NCBI GenBank assembly: GCA_900554415.1
Contig: USGU01000004.1
Location: forward strand, 1 to 64,000
Length of the DNA stretch: 64,000 nucleotides
From: an uncultured Lachnospiraceae bacterium
GTDB taxonomy: Bacteria; Bacillota; Clostridia; Lachnospirales; Lachnospiraceae
Direction of reading: 5' to 3'
The position numbers and the translations under genes were made by a program. Position 1 is the stretch's first letter, and each line of letters starts with the position of its first letter. Under the pieces are notes generated by a model, which was not told the DNA's origin, made no database searches, and was given only the letters and a program-made list of their open reading frames with translations. Positions 32,870 through 42,707 of this stretch are shown piece after piece.

Positions 32870-34279
32870 TCAAATTTTTCTTAATTTACAACTCTTATAA
32901 CGCTTTGCCAGAGATACAAAATGCTCTGCAAAATTCGGATTCGACGGATAATACAAATGCGGAAATCCCCACCAGTGATTTTCTCCGCCCCAGATGCAGG
33001 AATACTGTCTTCCGGTGGTCGGCTTCGTTGCCTTGCAGGAGGCTCCATTATCCGTACTGTCAAAATAATGAAACTCATGTGCTTTTATCACACCATTCTC
33101 CGGTAGAAAATTTCCGCCCATTCCCATATCTTTTCCAGTCTTTTCTTCCGCAATTTCCACATAGCCAAACCGAACCAGTTTTCCAGTGTAATGACACGAT
33201 TCAGGGATGGCCCCTGCCATTTCATAAGTCTGTCCTTTGGCATCGGTCAGTTTTTCATGTAAATACATAAATCCGCCGCACTCTGCCACTGACGGTACCC
33301 CTACACAAACAGCAGATTTAATGGCATCCCGCATTTCCCGGTTTGCTTCCAGTTCTTTGGCATATAATTCTGGATAACCGCCTCCAAGTAAAATACCATC
33401 ACAATGCTCCGGCAATTTTGTATCGTGCACTGGTGAAAAATACTGAAGTTTTGCCCCTGCTTCTTCCAAAAGACGCAGATTATCTTCATAATAAAAGCAA
33501 AAAGCTTCATCCTTCGCCACTGCAATAACAGGCTGTTCTGTATCTACTTTTTTCACATCTGTTTTTTCCCTGCTTGTTTCCGGAATTTCTTCTGCCTCAT
33601 CTGCAATCTGTAACAGACCTTCTATCTCCAGAGTTTTCTGCAGTTCTTCCCCTGCATAAGCAATCTTCTCCCGCAGATGTTCCACCTCTTCTGGAAGCTT
33701 CAGTCCCAAATGCCTGCTCTCCAGAGTGAATTCCGGGTTCTGCGGTACATATCCCACAACAGATATCTGTAATTTTTCCTCTATCAAAGGCTTCAGTGTC
33801 TGATAATACATTCCCGACATCCGGTTCAGAATCACTCCTTTTATCAGATGTTCCGTATCATAAGACAAAAAACCCGCAATCAATGGAATCAGAGAATACC
33901 CCATACCTTTCGCATCTACCACCAAAATAATGGGTGTTCTCGTCACTTTTGCCAGATGATAGGAAGAACCTTCCTCCCGAATTCCACCAAGACCGTCAAA
34001 AACTCCCATGACTCCTTCCAGTACTGCTATCTGGTTCTCGGTTCTGCCATACAGAAACAATTCCCTTGTCACTTCTTCGCCTGTAAAAAAGGTATCTAAA
34101 TTCTTAGATGAAATGCCGAGCACCTGTTTATGAAACATGGGGTCAATATAATCGGGTCCACATTTGTAAGAAACAACATCCTCCCCCATTTCTTTCAGAA
34201 TGTGAAGTATGGAGCAGGTGATTAGGGTTTTTCCACTTCCACTTTTGGGAGCTGCAAACATCAGTCTTCTTAGCTTCAT
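32870..34279 (-). CDS. cbiA: Cobyrinate a,c-diamide synthase
   Basis: 469 residues. ATP-binding N-terminus (FAAPKSGSGKTLITCSIL), VISYKCGPDYIDPMFH-like segment (VVSYKCGPDYIDP), and a class-I glutamine amidotransferase-like C-terminal half with the cysteine in SVAECGGFMYLH. It amidates carboxylates a and c of cobyrinate using glutamine and ATP. The ATG at 34279 shares bases with the previous gene's stop (ATGA) and has GAGGAG before it; the longer frame starts inside that gene. It is the last biosynthetic gene before the riboswitch. Confidence 0.95.
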   Translation of the reverse strand: MKLRRLMFAAPKSGSGKTLITCSILHILKEMGEDVVSYKCGPDYIDPMFHKQVLGISSKNLDTFFTGEEVTRELFLYGRTENQIAVLEGVMGVFDGLGGIREEGSSYHLAKVTRTPIILVVDAKGMGYSLIPLIAGFLSYDTEHLIKGVILNRMSGMYYQTLKPLIEEKLQISVVGYVPQNPEFTLESRHLGLKLPEEVEHLREKIAYAGEELQKTLEIEGLLQIADEAEEIPETSREKTDVKKVDTEQPVIAVAKDEAFCFYYEDNLRLLEEAGAKLQYFSPVHDTKLPEHCDGILLGGGYPELYAKELEANREMRDAIKSAVCVGVPSVAECGGFMYLHEKLTDAKGQTYEMAGAIPESCHYTGKLVRFGYVEIAEEKTGKDMGMGGNFLPENGVIKAHEFHYFDSTDNGASCKATKPTTGRQYSCIWGGENHWWGFPHLYYPSNPNFAEHFVSLAKRYKSCKLRKI

Positions 34280-36417
34280 CTTGTCTCCTCCTCGCCTGCT
34301 GTTTCCTGCGTCTGAAAGGTAAACGCACATATCCAGACTGGATTTTCTGCCTGAACCAGATGATAAGCCCCTGCCTTTTTCGTCCGGCTGACCTGTAACT
34401 GCACCATACTCTCATCCGCAACCGGAAAATGTGCAAGTGCTTCCCTGATTTCACCAACCGTCTCCAAAGTCACCGCATTTATCACAATACGCATCTGAGG
34501 ATTCTTCTGATATAAACACTTCAGAATTTCCTGTAACTTTCCTCCTGTCCCACCTAAGAACGCATGAGTCGGAACCGGAAGTTCTTCTAATCCTTCTGGT
34601 GCAAAAGCTTCTATAATGTCCATGTTATAAGCATGAAATTTTTCCCGATTCTTGCACATAAGCGCAACAGCTTCCGGTTTGCGTTCAATCGCATAGACTT
34701 GTATGCTATGGGAAATTCCTGCAATTTCCACTGCCACTGAACCGGAACCGCTCCCCACATCATAAACCACTGCCTGTTCGTGCAGCTTCAGTTTACAAAT
34801 GCTGACTTCCCGCACTTCTTCTTTCGTCATAGGCACGGCATCTCTCAAAAACTCAGAATCCGCAGTGCCATAGGACAGCTTCTTCCTTACCGGATATGGA
34901 TTCTTTATCATACAAGTATAAAGTCCTGCTTCTTCCAAATCCATACATTCCTGCGGAGTGAATTTCTGAATACGCTGGTCAGGGTAGGAAAGCCGGTATC
35001 CTAAATGAATTTCGCACTGCTCCAGATTGGCTTCTGTCAGAAATGCTCCCAGTTTCTTCACATCCTGATTTCCTGACAACAATAAAAAGACCTTCTCATT
35101 TGTGCGAACCTGTTCCAAAATCTCTGACTTCCATCTTGGATGCGTGGTATCTTTCCCATGTATACTGGTAATCACCGCATCCTGATAGCTTTCTCCAAGG
35201 CAGGCCGCAAGATAAGAGATGGAAGAAATTCCAGGCAGCATATGCAGGACTGCCTGTATACCGCCACCCGCAATTTCTTCATTCAGTGCATCAAACAGCT
35301 TCTGACAACCGCTGTAAAAGCCGCTATCTCCCGAAAACAGGATGACAATCTTCTGAATCTCATGTGGCTTTTGTTTTAACATTTCCTTGATATATGGTAC
35401 AATCTGCTTCGCCAGATAATAAGGTTGCTTCTCGATTCGCGGCTCATAATCTGCAATCATCCGTTCTGCTCCCAGTAAAATATCTGCTTCCCGAATCACA
35501 TTTCGCACTTCCGCCGTCATACTTTCTGCGGAGCCCATCCCGATTCCTGCAAGAAAAATCTGCGGAAGCCTGATACCATTTTCAGCAATTACGCCACTGT
35601 TCCTTTCAGCGGATAACCCCAAAAACGACTCGGAAACAGTTTCCGAATGAATTCCATATATTTCTTCCAGTTTCTGACACAGCTCTTCGAAATAATATCC
35701 TTCTTCTTTTTTCGGTCTGCCAATCACAAACACCGGAATATCTGCCCGCTTTGCCGCCTCTATTTTTTCTGCAAATCCACCGGATTTCCCACTTTCTTTT
35801 GTCACCATGCAGGAAATACCATACTGTCGGATCAGTGCTTCATTCATTTCTACTGAAAATGGTCCCTGAAGAGCCAGAATCTGTTTCCCGGTAATCCCTG
35901 CTTCCTGACAAAGCTTCAGGCTCTCCATGCTCGGCAGCACCCTCGCAAAAAGCCGGTCTTTGAATGCCTCTTGATTGTAGGTGTGTAAGTCTTTACTGCC
36001 TGTCGTCAGCAGAATATTTCCCTCGATTTGCTCTAAAGCTTTGACACAGGAGACATGGTTTTCAAAAAATCGAAGCTTTGGATAGGACACTGCTTCTCCT
36101 GTTTCCCTGAGCAGACGATAACAGGAAACCTTCCAATCTTCCAATCCTTCCACTGCCTGTCGAATCTGAGCCGTCACCACTTCCGCAAAAGGATGGGTGG
36201 CATCTATCACAATCTCATAGCCGCCCTGGTGTATCAGTTTCTGCATTTCTTTGGCATTCTTCCGCCCGGTTTTGATGGTACGATACGGATTGTCCTTTAA
36301 TACAATCTCACCGTATTCCGTTGCCACACATACTGTATTCGGTATCTGCCTTTCACACAGCCAGTCCGAAAGCTGTCTACCTTCCGTTGTCCCCGCAAAG
36401 ATTAGTATCTTTTTCAA
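34276..36417 (-). CDS. cbiJET: CbiJ-CbiE-CbiT triple fusion
   Basis: 713 residues with three enzymes in one chain: CbiJ/CobK cobalt-precorrin-6A reductase (~1-255, ILIFAGTTEGRQLSDWL, IDATHPFAEVV, FVIGRPK), CbiE C5-methyltransferase (~285-495, FLAGIGMGSAESMT, ILLGAERMI, SGDSGFYSG) and CbiT C15-methyltransferase/decarboxylase (~510-700, PMTKEEVREVSICKL, VVYDVGSGSGSVAVEIA). CbiE-CbiT fusions (CobL) are well known; adding CbiJ makes consecutive steps share one polypeptide. It overlaps the cbiH gene by 41 bases and cbiA by four. Confidence 0.92.
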   Translation of the reverse strand: MKKILIFAGTTEGRQLSDWLCERQIPNTVCVATEYGEIVLKDNPYRTIKTGRKNAKEMQKLIHQGGYEIVIDATHPFAEVVTAQIRQAVEGLEDWKVSCYRLLRETGEAVSYPKLRFFENHVSCVKALEQIEGNILLTTGSKDLHTYNQEAFKDRLFARVLPSMESLKLCQEAGITGKQILALQGPFSVEMNEALIRQYGISCMVTKESGKSGGFAEKIEAAKRADIPVFVIGRPKKEEGYYFEELCQKLEEIYGIHSETVSESFLGLSAERNSGVIAENGIRLPQIFLAGIGMGSAESMTAEVRNVIREADILLGAERMIADYEPRIEKQPYYLAKQIVPYIKEMLKQKPHEIQKIVILFSGDSGFYSGCQKLFDALNEEIAGGGIQAVLHMLPGISSISYLAACLGESYQDAVITSIHGKDTTHPRWKSEILEQVRTNEKVFLLLSGNQDVKKLGAFLTEANLEQCEIHLGYRLSYPDQRIQKFTPQECMDLEEAGLYTCMIKNPYPVRKKLSYGTADSEFLRDAVPMTKEEVREVSICKLKLHEQAVVYDVGSGSGSVAVEIAGISHSIQVYAIERKPEAVALMCKNREKFHAYNMDIIEAFAPEGLEELPVPTHAFLGGTGGKLQEILKCLYQKNPQMRIVINAVTLETVGEIREALAHFPVADESMVQLQVSRTKKAGAYHLVQAENPVWICAFTFQTQETAGEEETR

Positions 36418-37144
36418 TTTGGTACCCCCGTTTTGTCACTAATTTGCCATTCAGAATCTGAGAGCCGGAATTTCCCACAAATACAGTGGTAAACATATTC
36501 ACTTCCCGGTTACGCAGTTCCCCCAATGTACAGGTAACTGCCTTTGTCCCCTCTCTTCCAATATTTTCCACATAACCACATGCCCGCTCCGGCTCTATTT
36601 CTTCCAGTAAAATATCGCATGCTCTCCGTAAATAGTCATGTCTCTTATGACTGGACGGATTGTAAATAGCAATGGCAAAATCTCCCATTGCTGCCGCACG
36701 CAGCCGTTTTTCGATTTTCTCCCATGGAGTCAGCAGGTCGCTGAGACTAATGACACAGAAATCATGGTTTAGCGGTGCTCCCAAAACTGCCGCCCCGCTG
36801 CTTGCCGCCGTAATTCCAGGGACCACACGAATCTCTATATCCGGATACTCCGCTCCGAGTTCATACATCAAGGAAGCCATTCCGTAAATTCCGGCATCTC
36901 CACTACATATCATGGCTACCCGTTTTCCTTTTTCTGCTTCTTCAAAGCACATCTTGCATCTTGCCACCTCCTGCTTCATCGGTGTGGAGAGAAATTCTTT
37001 CTCCGAAAAACGTACTCCGAGAAGCCGCAGATACACGGGATATCCTACAATCACATCGGACTCTTCCAACACACGGATGGCCTGTCCCGTCATCATTTCT
37101 TCCTCTCCGGGTCCCATCCCTACTACATATATTTTAGATTTCAT
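36377..37144 (-). CDS. cbiH: Cobalt-precorrin-3B C17-methyltransferase
   Basis: 255 residues, an S-adenosylmethionine-dependent tetrapyrrole methylase: IYVVGMGPGEEEMMTGQA start, VIVGYPVYLRLL, CSGDAGIYGMA and AAIYNPSSHKR-like (IAIYNPSSHKR) motifs of CbiH/CobJ. It methylates C17 with ring contraction. The ATG at 37144 lies within the end of cbiG (11-base overlap). Confidence 0.94.
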   Translation of the reverse strand: MKSKIYVVGMGPGEEEMMTGQAIRVLEESDVIVGYPVYLRLLGVRFSEKEFLSTPMKQEVARCKMCFEEAEKGKRVAMICSGDAGIYGMASLMYELGAEYPDIEIRVVPGITAASSGAAVLGAPLNHDFCVISLSDLLTPWEKIEKRLRAAAMGDFAIAIYNPSSHKRHDYLRRACDILLEEIEPERACGYVENIGREGTKAVTCTLGELRNREVNMFTTVFVGNSGSQILNGKLVTKRGYQIEKDTNLCGDNGR

Positions 37145-38165
37145 CGAAACAAATCCTCCAATCCCGCTTTGCAATTGCAAGCGTCATTCCATCCTCCGCT
37201 TCCTTTTTCACAAGCAAAGTGCCACCGGTTTTACATGCCTTTAATGCCGAGCGTTCACAAACATTATCCACGCCTATCGTCTGCTTCACGAAATCAGACC
37301 CGGAAAATATCCCTTCCACTTGATTCAGTACTTCCGCGGAGTAAGTCACGAAAGGAATGCCCATTTTCTGGCTCCAGCCAAGTAATCCTTCTTCTCTTGC
37401 TTTTTGTTCTACAGAGGCAAGAGTGTAAATCTGTCGTATCGATATTCCTTCTCTGTTCAGGATTTTCGCAATAAATGCCCTTATCTTCTCTTCTTCTTTT
37501 CCTTTTTTGCAGCCCATTCCGAGCACATATTCCTTTGGAATCAAAGTCAAAAGTGAATCGCATACAATCGGTTTCTCCGTAATCAGCACATCCACCGGTT
37601 TTTCCGGTGGATAAGAAACTACTTCTACTGCATTCGGAAGCTTTGTACCTGTTATCCTGCCTTCTTCTACGGATAACGTAATCCGCTTTCCCGCAAGCAC
37701 TTTGGAAGAAACCTTTGCAATTCCTTCTTTATTCTGAATCCACAATCCATTTTTCTTCGCAAATATATCTACCGCAAATTTATCATTAATATCCGTAGCC
37801 GTGGTAATCACTGGAACAGCTTCCATCCGTTCTGCCAGTAAATATGCCAGTTCATTGGCTCCACCTACATGACCGGACAAAACAGGAATCACATAGTGTC
37901 CCTTTTCATCCATTACCAGAACCGGACTGTCCTGCAGCTTGTCCACCAGATTTGGGGCGATGGCACGAACCGCAATTCCACAGGCTCCAATAAATAACAG
38001 CGCATTTCTCTGCTTCATCTGTTCTTTCGTCCATACGGCCAGTCCCTGCTCTTTGACTGCTTCCTTCGTAAAACATTGAATATCCCAGTCTTTTATACAA
38101 TCCTGCACTTTAAGGGCAATCCTGTTTCCATTTTCCGTAAAACTGATTATACTTAATCTTCGCAT
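37134..38165 (-). CDS. cbiG: Cobalt-precorrin-5A hydrolase
   Basis: 343 residues with the CbiG N-terminal domain (ALLFIGACGIAVRAIAP), the central LSGHVGGANELA motif and the C-terminal GMGCKKGKEEEKIRAF domain. It opens the lactone ring of cobalt-precorrin-5A, releasing acetaldehyde, a step specific to the anaerobic pathway. The ATG at 38165 has GGAAG before it and lies inside the end of cbiF; the longer open frame is the shadow of that gene. Confidence 0.94.
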   Translation of the reverse strand: MRRLSIISFTENGNRIALKVQDCIKDWDIQCFTKEAVKEQGLAVWTKEQMKQRNALLFIGACGIAVRAIAPNLVDKLQDSPVLVMDEKGHYVIPVLSGHVGGANELAYLLAERMEAVPVITTATDINDKFAVDIFAKKNGLWIQNKEGIAKVSSKVLAGKRITLSVEEGRITGTKLPNAVEVVSYPPEKPVDVLITEKPIVCDSLLTLIPKEYVLGMGCKKGKEEEKIRAFIAKILNREGISIRQIYTLASVEQKAREEGLLGWSQKMGIPFVTYSAEVLNQVEGIFSGSDFVKQTIGVDNVCERSALKACKTGGTLLVKKEAEDGMTLAIAKRDWRICFDEI

Positions 38166-38926
38166 GATTCTTCCTTTGCCTGTCTGAATTCCGTTGAAAA
38201 ATCCGGTGCATATAAACGGGATTTCTGATAGTTCTGATGTGCAATCACCTCTCCCACAAGCACCAGTGCTGTCTTTGTAATTCCATGCTCTGCTGCCGTC
38301 TGTTCCAGTTCTGCCACGGTACAACGATATGCTTCTTCCTCCGGCCACGTTGCCTTATAAATCAGTGCCGTAGGGGTATCTGCCCCATAGCCTCCTGCAA
38401 TCAGCCTCTTCGATAATTCTCCAAGCATTCCGGTACTTAAATAAATTGCCATCGTTGCCTCATGAGCTGCAAAGCTTTCTATCTGCTCCTTTTCCGGCAC
38501 TTTGGTCTTTCCCTCCATCCGGGTGATAATCAGGGACTGGGAAATGCCCGGCAGGGTGTATTCCAGATTTAAGGAAGCTGCTGCTCCAAAACAGGCACTG
38601 ACTCCCGGACAGCTCTCATAGGAAATACCCAGTTCGTCCAACATATCCATCTGCTCCCGCACAGCACCGTACACGCTCTGGTCACCCGTATGCAGACGCA
38701 CCGTCATCTTCTGTTCCTGTTCTGCCTGTTTCATCACATCAATGACTTCATCCAGTGTCATTTTCGCACTGTTATAAATCTCACATTCTTTTTTCGCATA
38801 CTCCAGAAGCTGCGGATTTACCAGAGAACCGGCATAAATAATCACATCCGCCTGTTCCAGCATATGCATTCCGCGCACTGTAATTAAATCTGCCGCTCCG
38901 CATCCTGCGCCAACAAAATAAACCAT
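38153..38926 (-). CDS. cbiF: Cobalt-precorrin-4 C11-methyltransferase
   Basis: 257 residues: VYFVGAGCGAADLITVRGMHML opening (GAGxGxxDLxTxRG), VIIYAGSLVNPQLL, HTGDQSVYGAVREQ and LEYTLPGISQSLIITR are diagnostic for CbiF/CobM. Overlaps cbiG by 13 bases and the end of cbiD by 43, so translation is tightly coupled. The ATG is the first residue of the conserved N-terminal strand. Confidence 0.95.
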   Translation of the reverse strand: MVYFVGAGCGAADLITVRGMHMLEQADVIIYAGSLVNPQLLEYAKKECEIYNSAKMTLDEVIDVMKQAEQEQKMTVRLHTGDQSVYGAVREQMDMLDELGISYESCPGVSACFGAAASLNLEYTLPGISQSLIITRMEGKTKVPEKEQIESFAAHEATMAIYLSTGMLGELSKRLIAGGYGADTPTALIYKATWPEEEAYRCTVAELEQTAAEHGITKTALVLVGEVIAHQNYQKSRLYAPDFSTEFRQAKEESCED

Positions 38927-39996
38927 TCTTCTACCCCCTTGCTTCTGGCAAGCTCGCCAAATTCATTTACATATAGTTCACAGTCAATAGATAGTTTTCC
39001 GCCTGCCCGCTTATCCAGATAATAACAGATACGGTCTACTACTTCCTGCATGATTGCATCCCTTTTTCCGGTTTCATTTAAAATCCGCACTGCCTCTTCC
39101 GTAGTCACACATTCCAGAAGCTGTCTGATTTTCTCCACTTCCACCTCATGTTTTACTGCCAGTGCTGCCAAAATCTCCATTCTGCAGTCCGCTTCTCTGG
39201 AATGGGTGTTCATAATTCCACCGGCCACCTTCACTAATTTTCCCAAATGTCCGGTAATCAATAACTTCTGAAAGCCAAGTTCCACTGCCATATCAATGGT
39301 CTGTCCGATGAAATTACTGCATTTCACGCTCTTATCCAAATCATAGCCGTAGGTCTTCCAGATAAAATCCTGTCCATAATTGCCCGGTGTAATTGCCACA
39401 TAATCATACCCCAGTGCTTTTCTCTGGCTTAATTCCACCCGGATTGTATCTAAAATAGCCTGAGTACTCATGGGCTCTACCACACCGCTTGTTCCAAGAA
39501 TGGAAATACCACCCACAATACCAAGTCTTGGATTAAAGGTTTTTTCTGCCACCTGTTCACCGCCCGGAGCTGATATCTCGATACAAAGTCCCCCCTGATA
39601 ATCTGCTGCCTCGCACACTTCCTGAACTTCCCTTGTTATCATTTCCCGTGGCACATGGTTAATGGCTGCATTTCCAACCGGCTGGTCCAGTCCGGGTTTC
39701 GTCACTTGGCCTACTCCATTTCCACCGTCAATAAAAATCCCCGTTTCATTTGCATAAGACACACTGGCATAAATCAGAAGCCCCGTTGTCACATCCGGGT
39801 CATCGCCACCATCTTTCTCCACCCCGCAGGAAACTTTGGTTTCTGATTTGGAAATATCCCTGATTTTCGCCTCATAGAGAATGCCTTTGGGTGTTTCAAT
39901 GATAATCGTTTCTTTTCGTTTTCCGGTCAACAGCATGTAAGCTGCTGCCTTGGCTGCTGCTGCCGCACAGCTTCCCGTCGTAAATCCCTGCCGCAT
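38884..39996 (-). CDS. cbiD: Cobalt-precorrin-5B C1-methyltransferase
   Basis: 370 residues beginning with the CbiD hallmark RQGFTTGSCAAAAAKAA. Other family blocks: VSCGVEKDGGDDPDVT, GGNGVGQVTKPGLDQPVG and TGHLGKLVKVAGGIMNTHS. It methylates C1 in the anaerobic cobalamin pathway and confirms the oxygen-independent route. Starts two bases after the cbiC stop. Confidence 0.96.
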   Translation of the reverse strand: MRQGFTTGSCAAAAAKAAAYMLLTGKRKETIIIETPKGILYEAKIRDISKSETKVSCGVEKDGGDDPDVTTGLLIYASVSYANETGIFIDGGNGVGQVTKPGLDQPVGNAAINHVPREMITREVQEVCEAADYQGGLCIEISAPGGEQVAEKTFNPRLGIVGGISILGTSGVVEPMSTQAILDTIRVELSQRKALGYDYVAITPGNYGQDFIWKTYGYDLDKSVKCSNFIGQTIDMAVELGFQKLLITGHLGKLVKVAGGIMNTHSREADCRMEILAALAVKHEVEVEKIRQLLECVTTEEAVRILNETGKRDAIMQEVVDRICYYLDKRAGGKLSIDCELYVNEFGELARSKGVEEWFILLAQDAERQI

Positions 39997-39998
39997 TC

Positions 39999-40634
39999 TT
40001 ATCTCCCCAGTTCGTACAAAATCGCATTACAGATAGCTGCCGCCACATTGCTTCCGCCTTTTCGTCCACGGTTCACAATGTACGGAATATCTGTCTGTAA
40101 AATCAGTTCCTTGGCCGCCTCTACATTGACAAACCCCACTGGTACTCCAATGATAAATGCCGGTCGGAAGGTTCCGCTTTGTATCATTTCATATAACTGA
40201 ATCAGCGCAGTCGGTGCATTTCCCACTGCAAAAATCACCGGCTTTTGAATCCCTGCTGCCTTCTCCATGCTGACCGTGGCACGAGTTACTTGTCGTTCTT
40301 TGGCAATTCTTGCCACATCCTCATCTGCCATAAAGCAATGGGCCTCTCCCCCATGACATGCCAATGTCTTTTTATTAATTCCCGCCAGAGCCATATTGGT
40401 ATCCGTCACAATATCTGCCCCGTTTTGAATCAGTTCTTTCGCAATGGCAACTGCATTTGGTGAGTAGGTCATGGTCTGCGCATAGTCAAAATCCGCACTG
40501 GTGTGAATGACCCGCTTTGTTACCATCTCCGTTTCCGGTGAAAGTGTAATTCCCCTGTTGCGCAGTTCTTCAGAAATAATCTCAAAGCTTCTATGTTCAA
40601 TATCTTCTGGAAGTACATGTTCTATATTAAGCAT
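39999..40634 (-). CDS. cbiC: Cobalt-precorrin-8 methylmutase
   Basis: 211 residues: SADFDYAQTMTYSPNAV with the substrate-shuffling His nearby (RVIHTS), IVTDTNMALAGIN, AVGNAPTALIQL and RGRKGGSNVAAAICNA are CbiC/CobH signatures. It moves the C11 methyl group to C12 to give cobyrinate. Overlaps the end of cobD by 13 bases. Confidence 0.95.
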   Translation of the reverse strand: MLNIEHVLPEDIEHRSFEIISEELRNRGITLSPETEMVTKRVIHTSADFDYAQTMTYSPNAVAIAKELIQNGADIVTDTNMALAGINKKTLACHGGEAHCFMADEDVARIAKERQVTRATVSMEKAAGIQKPVIFAVGNAPTALIQLYEMIQSGTFRPAFIIGVPVGFVNVEAAKELILQTDIPYIVNRGRKGGSNVAAAICNAILYELGR

Positions 40635-41653
40635 TTGATTTCTCCTATCTTTTCTAATAATCTTTCATTTTCTGCTCTTGTTTTTACTGCAATCCGGTAA
40701 TAGCCTTTTACCAGTCCTTTATAATTACTGCAATCGCGAATCAGGATTTTCCGTTTTAACAGCTCCTCATAAAGAGGCAACTCTGTCTTTATCATCAGGA
40801 AATTGGCGCTGCCCGGATAAACAGTCAGCCCCATTTTCGCAAGGCCATTTACCACAAATTCCCGTTCTGCTGCCACATAGGTTCTGGTCTGCTCTATAAA
40901 TGCCGTTTCTTCGGCACAGGCTGTTCCTGCCGCCTCCGCAAAAGTAGAAATATTCCACTCCGGTAAATGCCGTTTTATTTTTCGCATCAGTTCTTCATTA
41001 GAAGAAACCAGATAACCAAGCCGCACACCCGGTATAGCAAAAATCTTGGTAAATGCACGCACAATCATGAGATTCTCATACTGATTTACCTCTGAAAGCA
41101 TAGAATATGCCTCCTCGCAAAATTCAATAAAGCACTCATCCAGTACCACGTAAATGTTCTGTTCTTTACAATAATCAAGAATTCGCACAAGTACTTCCTG
41201 CCTTAACAGCATTCCCGTAGGATTATTTGGATTTGCAAGAAAAACCATATCTGTATCTGACGGAATCTCATTTATCACCGTTTCATCCAGTGTAAATCCC
41301 TGTTCTTCTTTCATATAGAAATATTGAATCTTACAGTCAGCATTTTCTGCCACATATTCGTATCCATAGAATGAGGGAACTGGTATCCAGACCTTCTCTG
41401 GCCGCAGTGTATGCATAACAGCCAGAAAAAGTTCCGATGCACCATTTCCAAATAAAATGGTATTCTCAGGTATTCCAAGCATATTACTTACCGCTTCCGT
41501 CAGCCGTTGTACTTCTATATCCGGATATCTGGTGCACGTACCCACTGCTTCTATCAGCGCCTGCCTGACTTTGTCTGGTATTCCCAATGGATTAATGTTA
41601 ACCGAGAAATCCAACTCCACCTCATTCCGGTAAATATCTCCTCCATGAATCAT
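40622..41653 (-). CDS. cobD: L-threonine-O-3-phosphate decarboxylase (CobD-type aminotransferase family)
   Basis: 343 residues, PLP-dependent fold type I. Visible: IHGGDIYRN start, LDFSVNINPLGIP, VFLANPNNPTG, VVLDECFIEF, and the PLP-Lys region IVRAFTKIFAIPGVRLGY. It makes aminopropanol phosphate for the nucleotide loop. Histidinol-phosphate aminotransferase is the nearest alternative, but the cobalamin context and IHGG start favour CobD. The ATG at 41653 follows AGGAG. Confidence 0.9.
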   Translation of the reverse strand: MIHGGDIYRNEVELDFSVNINPLGIPDKVRQALIEAVGTCTRYPDIEVQRLTEAVSNMLGIPENTILFGNGASELFLAVMHTLRPEKVWIPVPSFYGYEYVAENADCKIQYFYMKEEQGFTLDETVINEIPSDTDMVFLANPNNPTGMLLRQEVLVRILDYCKEQNIYVVLDECFIEFCEEAYSMLSEVNQYENLMIVRAFTKIFAIPGVRLGYLVSSNEELMRKIKRHLPEWNISTFAEAAGTACAEETAFIEQTRTYVAAEREFVVNGLAKMGLTVYPGSANFLMIKTELPLYEELLKRKILIRDCSNYKGLVKGYYRIAVKTRAENERLLEKIGEIKCLI

Positions 41654-41729
41654 AATCTTTCTCCTGCCTGTCATTTTTCTTTATCATTTTCTCTTATCAT
41701 CTTCTGGCATTCTTTGTCCAAGCTATCTC

Positions 41730-42707
41730 TTACATTTCCAAATAAATGCCGCTTAATATCAGCACACACAAGATTTCAATGATCCACGCTGTCCTGTACA
41801 TCAAATGATTGGCACGACAGATATCTTCTATCTCTACCACTCTTGTCTTATCTCCAATATAGGGTTTCTTTACAAGCTTTCCAAAATAACTGGCATCTCC
41901 TGCAAGCTGGATTCCAAGCGCCCCTGCACACACGGCTTCCGTATGAGCCGAATTTGGACTTGCATGATTGCTTTTATCCCGTTTGTAAATCCGGTAAGCA
42001 TCTTTCATGCTATAAGCTTTTCCCGGTAATCCCGCTGCCAGAATCATAGTCCACGCACTTACTCTTGCCGGTATGAAATTCACAATGTCATCCAGTTTCG
42101 CTGCTGCCCTTCCAAAATTCAAATACTTCTCATTTTTATAGCCAATCATGGAATCCATGGTATTGACTGCCTTATATGCAAAACCAAGCACCGGGCCTCC
42201 AATCGCCGTGTAAAGCATGGGGGCAATGACTCCGTCGGATGTATTTTCTGCCACCGTCTCAATCGCCGCCTTGGCAACTCCGGTTTCATCCAGACAGTCC
42301 GTATCTCTTCCTACAATCATGGAAACGGCTTTTCTCGCACCGCTCAAATCCTCTTTTTTCAGTTCCTGATACACCTTCATGCTTTCCACTTTCAGGGATT
42401 TTGCAGCAAGAATCTGATAGGTCATAACAGACTCTACCACACATCCCGCTATCTTATTCCATTTATATGCAAGGGCAAGCACCAGTCCGCTGCAAAAAAC
42501 CGTAGCACACACTACAACCAGAACCATCCATCTGCCCTGCTGTCTTTCCTGCTCTGGTGTTACCCCGTCTTTTTCTTTTCTCAAAAACTGTTCCGTTCTG
42601 CTGATCAATGTTCCAATCAGCCGAATCGGATGCGGCAGCCAATGCGGGTCACCGAATAACCCATCTAATAAAAATCCGGCTGCAAACGCTATGATATGAT
42701 ACTGCAT
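41730..42707 (-). CDS. cbiB: Adenosylcobinamide-phosphate synthase
   Basis: 325 residues, integral membrane protein with ~4-6 helices. Family blocks: LLDGLFGDPHWLPHPIRLIG at the start, VAENTSDGVIAPMLYTAIGG, AVNTMDSMIGYKNE, FIPARVSAW and NSAHTEAVCAGALGIQLAG. It attaches aminopropanol phosphate to adenosylcobyric acid. Overlaps the phosphatase gene by 19 bases. Confidence 0.95.
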   Translation of the reverse strand: MQYHIIAFAAGFLLDGLFGDPHWLPHPIRLIGTLISRTEQFLRKEKDGVTPEQERQQGRWMVLVVVCATVFCSGLVLALAYKWNKIAGCVVESVMTYQILAAKSLKVESMKVYQELKKEDLSGARKAVSMIVGRDTDCLDETGVAKAAIETVAENTSDGVIAPMLYTAIGGPVLGFAYKAVNTMDSMIGYKNEKYLNFGRAAAKLDDIVNFIPARVSAWTMILAAGLPGKAYSMKDAYRIYKRDKSNHASPNSAHTEAVCAGALGIQLAGDASYFGKLVKKPYIGDKTRVVEIEDICRANHLMYRTAWIIEILCVLILSGIYLEM

